From Bathynomus jamesi (Eukaryota; Arthropoda; Malacostraca; Isopoda; Cirolanidae), in NCBI GenBank assembly GCA_023014485.1, contig JAJOZX010000875.1, positions 37,501-101,500 on the forward strand: DNA of 64,000 bases, given 5' to 3'. The notes beneath the pieces were generated by a model, which was given only the letters and a program-made list of their open reading frames with translations, did not search any database and was not told the DNA's origin. Positions 57,517-64,000 of this stretch are shown piece by piece; the stretch's first letter is position 1; every line of letters starts with the position of its first letter. The translations under genes and the position numbers were made by a program.

Positions 57517-57521
<5 letters not shown>

Positions 57522-57553
<32 letters not shown>

Positions 57554-57578
57554 TATATATATATATATGCCCGGTTAG
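57522..57578. repeat. (TA)n microsatellite
   Basis: TA tract at the right end of element B. Confidence 0.9.
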
Positions 57579-57815
57579 GTTAATTGAATGCCCGGTTAGG
57601 TCAACTGAATGTCCGGTTAGGTTAATTGATTGCCTGATTACGTCACCTGAATACCCGGTTAGGTTCATTGAATGCCCGGTTAAGTCAACTGTACGCACGC
57701 CCTTGACGATTGATTAGGTGTAGTCGTGATATTTTCGTTAAAACTAACGCAAATATCACGAGTAACCTAATCAATTGTCAAGGGCGTACAGTTGACCTAA
57801 CCGGGTATTTAAATT
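57579..57815. repeat. CCCGGTTAGGTCAA palindromes and tandem 22-bp units, right arm
   Basis: Five to six units of GCCCGGTTAGGTCAACTGAA-type sequence (57579-57690) precede a palindrome centred on TCGTTAAAACTAACG and ending CCTAACCGGG at ~57805. It mirrors the left arm at 53470-53770. Confidence 0.8.
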
Positions 57816-58239
57816 TTATCCTATGTAAATAATGGTTCTCTATTTATTATATGTTTGCAATAAATAATAAATTTGTTGTTATTGTTTTCTTATCTTAGCT
57901 TGGCTAATTTGCAGTTTAAACTTTGGGGGGGGGGGGGGATATAGTTGAAAAGATCAACATTGGGGTGGTGATTGTTGAAAAGAGTATGTTGGGGGGAAAC
58001 AGTTTAAAAGATCCACGAAATGTCATAACTTCAGGAGCTTATAGCTCAAAACGTTATAGCTCAAAACGTTCATATGAACATAGGTCCGATTCTTAACGGT
58101 TATAGAGCTATGGATGTTTGAATTTCAAGCATGCACATGCGTGACCTTGAACTGAATTGACAGTCACTTACCGAACCGAACTAACTACGCAGTAGAGTGT
58201 TGTGTTTCACAGCGTGCAGTTGATGTTTTGTGCGTTTAG

Positions 58240-59284
58240 TATGCCTTTTACGTTTTCAAATGCCGAATATGCCGATATGGTGTATGTTTGCGGATTTTGC
58301 GATTTTAATACTACTGCTGCTCTCGTTGAATACCAGCGACGTTTTTCCAACTCGAAGAATTCCAGATCGACGAGTGTTTAGCAACGTTTTCCGGAGATTA
58401 CGAGAAGGCGGTTCATTTCCTGACGTTACTGTTTCATCTGAACATCCGGTACAACAAGATGTGGCTGAACAAGAAAACATCATTCAGATGGTACAGCGGA
58501 GTCCTCATGTTAGTACGCGAAGGATTTCCACACATCTCAGAGTTCCTCAAACGAGAGTATGTAGAACGTTATACGAAGAAGGCATGTATCCCTACCATGT
58601 ACAGCGCGTTCAGCACCTCCAACTTGGGGATCGTGCCCAACGGCTGGAATTTTGTAAGTGGCGCAATGCCGATCGACAATTTGCATCGATACGTCTTGTT
58701 CTGTGATGAGACTCAATTTACCCCCGACGGTGTCAACAACACTCGCAATTCACATGTATGGTCAGAAATGAATCCTCATGCCATTGTGGAAAGTAATTTT
58801 CAACATTCTCTACGGTCAGCTGATTGGTCCGTTTATCTTCGAAGGTGGTCTTACAGGTGACATTTATCTACGATTTCTGCAATATGAACTGCCGCCATTA
58901 GAAGATGTACTTTTGGCAATACGATTGTGTATGTACTTCCAACAAGACGGAGTTCCTCCCCATTTTAGCCGTGCAGTGAGAACGCATCTCGATGATCGCT
59001 TCCCTGGTCGACGGATCGGTCGTGGTAGTGCATAAAATTGGCCACCCAGGTCTCCGGACCAAACCCCTCTAAATTTTTATCTGTTGGGGCGCATAAAAGA
59101 GCTGGTGTACCAGAGAAAAGTGGAAACACGAGATGCATTGCTCCGTCGCATTTTGGATGCTGTGGCCTTCATAAAGGACAATCGTAATGAACTAATGCGA
59201 GCTACACGCGCGATTCACAGACGAACCGCGATGTGTATTGAAGACGAGGGTAGTAGTCATTTTGAAGTTATTGTAAATTCCTGA
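58240..59284 (+). pseudogene. IS630/Tc1-type transposase, nearly full length with frameshifts
   Basis: From ATG 58240: FTFSNAEYADMVYVCGFCDF, then RRFSNSKNSR-type second helix region, NVFRRLREGGSFPD, VSTRRISTHLRVPQTRVCRT, YHVQRVQHLQLGDRAQRLEF. After a shift near 58660: RYVLFCDETQFTPDGVNNTR (first Asp), HVWSEMNPHAIVESNFQ, GPFIFEGGLTGDIYLRFLQ, CMYFQQDGVPPHFSRAVRTH (second Asp), a stop at 59033, NWPPRSPDQTPLNFYLLGRI (third acidic Asp, about 36 residues after the second), then VETRDALLRRILDAVAFIK and a natural end at 59284. Two or three frameshifts and one stop inactivate it. All three catalytic Asp remain. Confidence 0.85.
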
Positions 59285-59455
59285 AAAAAAATTTTGGCAC
59301 CTATTTGTTCACTTATTCTTATTTTTAAACATTCAAACATCCATAGCTCCTTAACCGTTAAGAATCGAACCTATGTTCATATGAAGTTTTTGACTGGGAA
59401 TGACCTCAGCTATAAGCTCCGGAAGTTATAACATTTCGTCGTAACTCACCCTGTA

Positions 59456-59482
59456 TATATATATATATTATATATATATATA

Positions 59483-59519
<37 letters not shown>
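59456..59519. repeat. (TA)n microsatellite
   Basis: TA tract after the right terminus. Confidence 0.9.
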
Positions 59520-59770
59520 CACAAACCGTGCATGGAACAAGGAACTCTTCTGGGAAATTACATCCACTATAGTTCGAATAAGCAATGATAAATAACAAAT
59601 ACTATAGTTTTTTTCTTTTTCATGATGGAAAGCCCAACTATAGTATTTGTCATTTATCATTACTTATTCGAACTATAGTGGATGTAATTTCCCAGAGGAG
59701 TTCCTTGTTCAATGCACTGTCTGTGTTTAACATACAAGTTTCTCAGAGGACCATTCTGAGTTTATGTATA
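59520..59770. repeat. R1 repeat fragments, head-to-head
   Basis: 59520-59620 and 59640-59765 are inverted copies of the CCGTGCATGGAACAAGGAAC...AAATACTATAG part of R1, joined by TTTTTCATGATGGAAAGCCC. Confidence 0.7.
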
Positions 59771-59771
59771 T

Positions 59772-60061
59772 AACCTTTGGTTAGTTTCCGCCCGAATTGT
59801 TCATTCTGACGAAGGTCAAGCTTTTCACTCCACCTTAGACCTACAGTTTAACGTGGAATCCGAACCACGCCTCATCAGCAGCCCAGCGTCTTAACTACTA
59901 GGCCACCTAGGATACCCACTTACTGTATCTACCAACCACTTTCTTTATTGTGTAGAAGGATGAACAGCTGGGTTTTGCTGCGCGCCGGCTGCAGTCGGGT
60001 TTCGAACCCGGGGCCGATGGATTCGTAGTCAGCGACGCTAACCAATACACCACCGAGGCGC
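59772..60061 (-). mobile_element. Two-headed tRNA-derived SINE (family 1), copy d
   Basis: Minus-strand copy with both heads; the first box B reads GGTTCGAAACCCG. Flanked by TA-rich sequence. Confidence 0.85.
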
Positions 60062-60089
60062 TATATATACAGTATATATATATATATAT

Positions 60090-60621
60090 TAGTGGTGGAC
60101 CGGATATCCGTATCATTTTTAACATCCGCATCCGCATCCGCACTTCTGACTGCGGATGTTGTGCGGATATTACCTCTAATAAATTATGCAATTTACAATT
60201 AAATTAGCTTATAAAGTAGCTTATAAGGCTCAGTCATGCACATTTCATGTAAAATATTAATTATTAATGAACAAACAAATATATAAACCTCAAAATATAA
60301 ATACTTGGTAACGCAGAAAATTGAATGAAACTTGTTTCATTGAATTTTCTGTGGCTGAAACTCTTGAGAAAGTTATTATTTTTATCATAATGAAAACATT
60401 AATATTAATTTTAATTCTTATGCATTGCCTGCCATAATAGTAATATCACGACATTTGAAAAATTATGTCATATATTCATAATTCTATACTTTATTCATAG
60501 ATTAACTAAATATCCGCATCAGCGGATATTGAAATTAAAGATCCGCATCCGCGGATATTGAAATTAAAGATCCGCATCCGCATCCGCAGATGTTGAAAAA
60601 CTGACATCCGGTCCACCACTA
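60090..60621. mobile_element. TAGTGGTG-type MITE, copy 2 (hAT-like)
   Basis: Inverted relative to copy 1, from TAGTGGTGGACCGGATATC to GACATCCGGTCCACCACTA. It contains a duplicated GCGGATATTGAAATTAAAGA block at 60533-60575 that copy 1 lacks. Confidence 0.85.
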
Positions 60622-60679
<58 letters not shown>

Positions 60680-61533
60680 AATTCCTAAAACCGGAACGGT
60701 TCTTTTGAAGTGGAGTAGGGCATAAAATTAAAAAAATTCATAACGTAGTCCACTCTCTGGAATGAATCCCTGTTTCGGGAAAGCGTCTGTTAGATTTGTT
60801 AAAAATGAATTACGAAAATGGTTTCCTCAAAATTTTCAGTTCCGAAGTGCTTCTGACCCTTTTGGCCTTATAGCCAAATTCTCATTGATGCGTTGCAGAG
60901 CAGAGTGCAATATATTGCTATGGTATACCATACGGCGTACTTCTACAATCTTCAAAATTGCCGGTCATTATTCAAAATTGAGTAGAATGTTTTAAAACAT
61001 TTGTGTTTTAGTAATTTTGTTTTCTAGTGAGGTTGGCCTTGAAGAAAGGCGGAGTTTACGTGAGTAGTATAGGTGCATTCGTGCCGAAGGATTAATGGGG
61101 GAATAGGAGATGGAGAGGGGGAATGGAGAAGGGGTGCCTGAGGGGGAAGGGGATGTTTGAGGGGGAGAGGAGTGTCAAAGGAGAAAAAGAGGGGAAAAAG
61201 AAGGAAAAACAAAATTTTAATCCTTCATATGATCTCTTAATCTTTAGTAAGATTTTAATCTGTTAATGGCTTTTGATTGAAGAGAAGATAAAATAATAAA
61301 AATAAAAATAAATTTCGCGCCACCATTTTTAAAGATAAAAAGTTTAAAAAAATTTGAACGATATAGCGTTTAGAGGCCACCTGAGACGCAACAGGCTGAC
61401 CCAATGTCTTAGACATAACACTAATATTACTAATAAGAAAAAAATACATGCCACTGAATGAAACCGAGCGCTTCTGTGTACCCGTTACCATCGTACCCGC
61501 CCGTGCCCACAAGTCAATCTGCCGCGCCAGTTC

Positions 61534-61607
<74 letters not shown>
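60622..61607. other. No gene; microsatellites and decayed repeats
   Basis: (TA)n(GT)n at 60622-60678, a G/A-rich patch at 61090-61200 related to 47640-47760, a decayed GACGTCATAC-family copy at ~61360-61430, (CA)n(TA)n at 61536-61607. The 77-codon frame at 60762-60995 shows no domain. Confidence 0.45.
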
Positions 61608-61610
<3 letters not shown>

Positions 61611-61775
61611 CAACTCAGAATGGTCCCCTGAGAAACTGACAAACACTATAGTTTTTCTTCATGATGTTGGGTTAACATCATGAAAAACAAAATACTATAG
61701 TGTTTGTCATTTACCATTACTTATTCGGACTATAGTGGATTTAATTTTCCCATAAGAATCCCTTGTTCTGTCTGT
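61608..61775. repeat. R1 repeat fragment
   Basis: CAACTCAGAATGGTCCCCTG through AATACTATAGTGTTTGTC to TCCCATAAGAATCCCTTG. Matches the end portion of R1. Confidence 0.65.
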
Positions 61776-61884
61776 ATGTAACAGACGTTTGAAGATTTCG
61801 AAAATAATTTTAAATTAGAAAATAATATTGCCTAAGTTAATTATTATTCATAATAATCTAGAATCTAATTTCCACACACACACA

Positions 61885-61939
<55 letters not shown>
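61776..61939. other. Short AT-rich stretch with (CA)n(TA)n
   Basis: No gene; microsatellite at 61875-61936. Confidence 0.5.
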
Positions 61940-62053
61940 CAGTAATGTAGGACTCGAGATCGGTCTCAAGACTTTTCTTCTGATCTCGGTCTCGGTCTTG
62001 GTCTCGTTCTCGGTCTCAGTCTCAGCCATGGTGGTCTCGACTACATACCACTG
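61940..62053. mobile_element. Short MITE with (TCTCGG)n core
   Basis: Ends CAGTAATGTAGGACTCGAGA and GTCTCGACTACATACCACTG are imperfect inverted copies. The interior is a run of GGTCTCGGTCT-type hexamers. Flanked by TA sequence on both sides. Confidence 0.7.
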
Positions 62054-62095
<42 letters not shown>

Positions 62096-62183
62096 GAAAA
62101 TTATTTCACGAAAGTAACACGTGAAAAATATTTATGATGAATAAAACCACGAAGGAAAGGAAACACAAAAAGGTGCTCAAGCG

Positions 62184-62207
62184 CTTTCGTCTAATGACAT
62201 CCTCAGG
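62184..62207 (-). ncRNA. Hammerhead-like motif in element C (left pLTR)
   Basis: Minus strand CCTGAGGA, T, GTC-ATTA-GAC, GAAAG: the CUGANGA core strand is intact, stem II is 3 bp and GAAA follows, with one extra base before stem II. Mirror at 63859-63882 (plus). Confidence 0.45.
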
Positions 62208-62334
62208 AACACTGAAGTACATAAAAGGTTACGGCCTATATATAGGTTACAGAAAAAAATAAATAAATAAATAACATACATACACACAAACATACATATA
62301 TAATATATATATATATACATACATATCTACACAC

Positions 62335-62379
<45 letters not shown>

Positions 62380-62636
62380 TATATATATATATATATATGC
62401 AATAAACGGAGAAGTAAAAATAAAAATTAAAAATTAAAAATTAAAGATTAGAGGATTAACCAAGAGGCATACAGATTTGTAAGGAAAAATATCGATTTTA
62501 GCACAAGATCAAATGAATTAAAAATACAAATTTATACTGGAAATCTACCCGGGTTTTAACACTTTGCCTTTTAGAGTCAAGATTCGATATATAAAAATAA
62601 AATGAAGATTAAAAGTTAATAAAGTAGCGTACAAGT

Positions 62637-63815
62637 TTACCAAAGATTTAGCGTCCTACCCTTTTTATCTAAATTTGTTTTGAAGGAATTCAAAACAACA
62701 GGATCGAGTTGAAAAAGACCTTTGCTTATGTTGAAGTTATTTGAAAGTTGGATAATGGCAGACTCAAGAATATTTCTATTGACAATGTTGCTAGAATGAA
62801 ATAAAACTGAAGCATTATTCCAATCAATACAGTGGGATAACTCTGACAAATGGACAACAAAAAGCACTGGGACAACTGTCCTGTTCTAACGGAATATTGA
62901 TGCTGTTTTATACGTGTGTGCAAACTTTCCCGTTGACCTTGTAAAGGAATCACATTGTTTACACCCAATTTATAGATAATGCCTGAATTATTGGTAGGGC
63001 TATTTTTTACTATGATATTTTCACAATATTGTTATATGAAAATACTACATTAATATCCAAAAGTTTAAGTACATTAGCAATGCCTAAAAAGCCCGGGAAA
63101 AATGGAAGTACTAAAATATTTTTTGACAAAGTACGAGTGTTATTATTGACACGATAGAAAGTTCGTTTTGCCTTGTTGAGACAAGATTCCATAAACGCAG
63201 ATGGGTAACACAGATCACTTCCAATACCGTTGATTTTTTCCAATTCGGCATCGATGTATTCCGGACTGGCGATCCTAAGGGCGCGGAGAAACATTGATGA
63301 AAAAATGGCCTTCTTAGTGGGGTGTCATGTCCCGAGTAAAAGTGTACGTAGGACAAATTGTTTGTTGTTTTCCGATAGATACTAAACTTAAAACCTGGGC
63401 TTTCCCTATGTACCCGCACATCCAAAAATGGGATTGAATTGTCTTGTTCCACTTCTAAAGTAAACTTAATGGAGGGGACTTGATCATTTAACTGAAGGAG
63501 GAAGTTATCCAGGTCACGATTCATGGGCCAGATGCACAAAATATCGTCGACGTACCGCAACCAAGGGATGCCAACCCCCAGGATTCTCGGAATGTAAGTA
63601 ATTTCGAAAAACTTCATATAAATATTGGAGAGGAGGGGCGATAAGGGGTTGCCCATGGCCATCCCAAACACTTGTTGATAATACTCGTTATTGAAAGTGA
63701 ATTTACAGTCTTTGATGCAAAGCTTAATAAGTTCCAAAACAATGTGTGAACGTAGTGGCAGGTCATACTTATGTAATTCTTGGGAGAGAAAGTCAAGCAT
63801 ATTTTTTTTCTTTCT
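62637..63815 (-). pseudogene. Penelope-like reverse transcriptase and GIY-YIG remnants (element C)
   Basis: The 63932-63111 frame starts inside the pLTR and enters the enzyme at ~63790: LDFLSQELHKYDLPLRSH, LELIKLCIKDCKFTFNNEYY, GMAMGNPLSPLLSNIYM, WLRYVDDILCIW (catalytic pair), SIKFTLEVEQDNSIPFLDV and FSIYRKTTNNLSYVH. A frameshift near 63300 leads to FLRALRIASPEYIDAELEKI and KAKRTFYRVNN. The nuclease part survives only as short pieces: RESLHTRIKQHQYSVRTGQ, CIDWNNASVLF, and RNILESAIIQ. Motifs upstream of the reverse transcriptase palm are missing, and the nuclease has lost its GIY-YIG core. Inactive. Confidence 0.8.
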
Positions 63816-63858
63816 GTAACCTATATACAGGCCGTAACCTTTTATGTACTTCAGTGTT

Positions 63859-63882
63859 CCTGAGGATGTCATTAGACGAAAG
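63859..63882 (+). ncRNA. Hammerhead-like motif in element C (right pLTR)
   Basis: Same as 62184-62207 on the other strand. Confidence 0.45.
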
Positions 63883-63932
63883 CGCTTGAGCACCTTTTTG
63901 TGTTTCCTTTCCTTCGTGGTTTTATTCATCAT

Positions 63933-63967
63933 ATATATATATATATATATATTTAATATATATATAT
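63933..63967. repeat. (TA)n microsatellite
   Basis: TA-rich tract after element C. Confidence 0.85.
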
Positions 63968-64000
63968 TTAGTTATGGGTGACTTTAATTGCGCCAACGTG
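63968..64000 (+). pseudogene. Possible LINE endonuclease fragment at window edge
   Basis: The last 33 bases read LVMGDFNCANV, matching the (V/M)GDFN motif of LINE apurinic-type endonucleases, where the Asp and Asn are catalytic. Upstream is a (TA)n tract, so the N-terminal part is missing; the rest lies beyond the window. Confidence 0.4.

Larger units (their letters stand above)
54272..57521 (-). mobile_element. Penelope-like element B, near full length
   Basis: pLTR-type ends at 54272-54512 and 57355-57521 in inverted orientation flank a minus-strand gene running from 57351 to ~54950. The outer end holds a TTCAC(T)7ACGTGAA hairpin at 54285-54306. Flanked by (TA)n, so no duplication is visible. 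Sequence is near-identical over long stretches to element A. Confidence 0.9.
53252..58014. mobile_element. Long-inverted-repeat element with 8-bp duplication, itself invaded by a Penelope-like element
   Basis: Ends GGATCTTTTAAACTATTTCC and GGAAACAGTTTAAAAGATCC, flanked exactly by ACGAAATG (53244-53251 and 58015-58022). Inverted similarity continues through AACCATTATTTACATAGG and the CCCGGTTAGG fold-back on both sides (53440-53660 and 57580-57850). Removing element B and the R1 repeat leaves about 1 kb without coding sequence. GGATC ends plus 8-bp duplications are shared with the 17661/25210/25799 fold-backs. Confidence 0.85.
53230..59453 (+). mobile_element. IS630/Tc1-type element split by a nested insertion
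   Basis: The left terminus CAGGGTGAGTCACGACGAAA is at 53230 and the rest resumes at 58015 with TCATAACTTCAGGAGC, which mirrors the right end (CAGGGTGAGTTACGACGAAA then GTTATAACTTCCGGAGC on the minus strand, ending 59453). TA flanks at 53228-53229 and 59454-59455. Without the insertion the element is about 1.46 kb with a nearly complete transposase gene. Confidence 0.9.
62094..63932 (-). mobile_element. Penelope-like element C, 5'-truncated, with inverted pLTR ends
   Basis: 62094-62265 and 63770-63932 are inverted copies (CTTTCCTTCGTGGTTTTATT; TTACGGCCTATATATAGG). A TTTCACG...CGTGAAA hairpin lies at the left end, as in element B. Between them are a broken reverse transcriptase and nuclease on the minus strand. 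It is a different family from A and B. Confidence 0.85.

Overview
The window is from an arthropod-like nuclear genome. The evidence is spliced GT-AG introns, interstitial (CCTAA)n tracts (the TTAGG-type arthropod telomere motif), and transposon families typical of insects, crustaceans and chelicerates: mariner and other IS630/Tc1-type elements, hAT, Penelope-like elements, and tRNA- and 5S-derived SINEs. The species cannot be told from the sequence. I found no host protein-coding gene, no functional tRNA or rRNA gene and no CRISPR. Nearly everything recognisable is a mobile element or simple repeat, set in AT-rich DNA full of (TA)n and (GT)n tracts.

Layout. 1-886: an internally deleted IS630/Tc1-type element cut by the window start. 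894-4818: the most notable object, a 3.9 kb DNA transposon with ~335 bp inverted termini and a five-exon, fully open gene for a 772-residue transposase-like protein that I cannot place in a named superfamily. 4927-~6740: a decayed relative without introns. 7060-8800: a LINE remnant (zinc-finger ORF1, deleted ORF2). 10411-20855: IS630/Tc1-type MITEs, a Tc1 relic, two mariner copies and the first fold-back elements. 21500-29630: two-part tRNA-derived SINEs, small MITEs, fold-backs with perfect 8-bp target duplications, and a TTAGG-like satellite. 30001-31233: two deleted IS630/Tc1-type elements. 31520-35416: two partial Penelope-like copies joined in inverted orientation inside one 12-bp target duplication. 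35.8-38.1 kb: a 5S-derived SINE fragment, a LINE reverse transcriptase relic and an unclassified repeat family. 39.0-44.8 kb: two hAT derivatives with perfect 8-bp duplications, and a 38-bp minisatellite interrupted by a LINE tail. 45.3-53.2 kb: MITEs, a 1 kb fold-back and a second SINE family. 53230-59453: a three-level nest in which an IS630/Tc1-type element was split by a long-inverted-repeat element (8-bp duplication) that holds a near-complete Penelope-like element. 62.1-63.9 kb: a third Penelope-like copy.

The genes do not form a host pathway. They are transposition functions in states from apparently intact (the 772-residue protein) to terminal-repeat-only. Non-autonomous copies depend on transposases or reverse transcriptases encoded elsewhere. 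(TA)n tracts repeatedly serve as insertion sites, which explains the nested, palindrome-rich structure. Reading frames, splice sites, repeat ends and target duplications were read directly from the sequence; family assignments rest on remembered motifs, not database searches.
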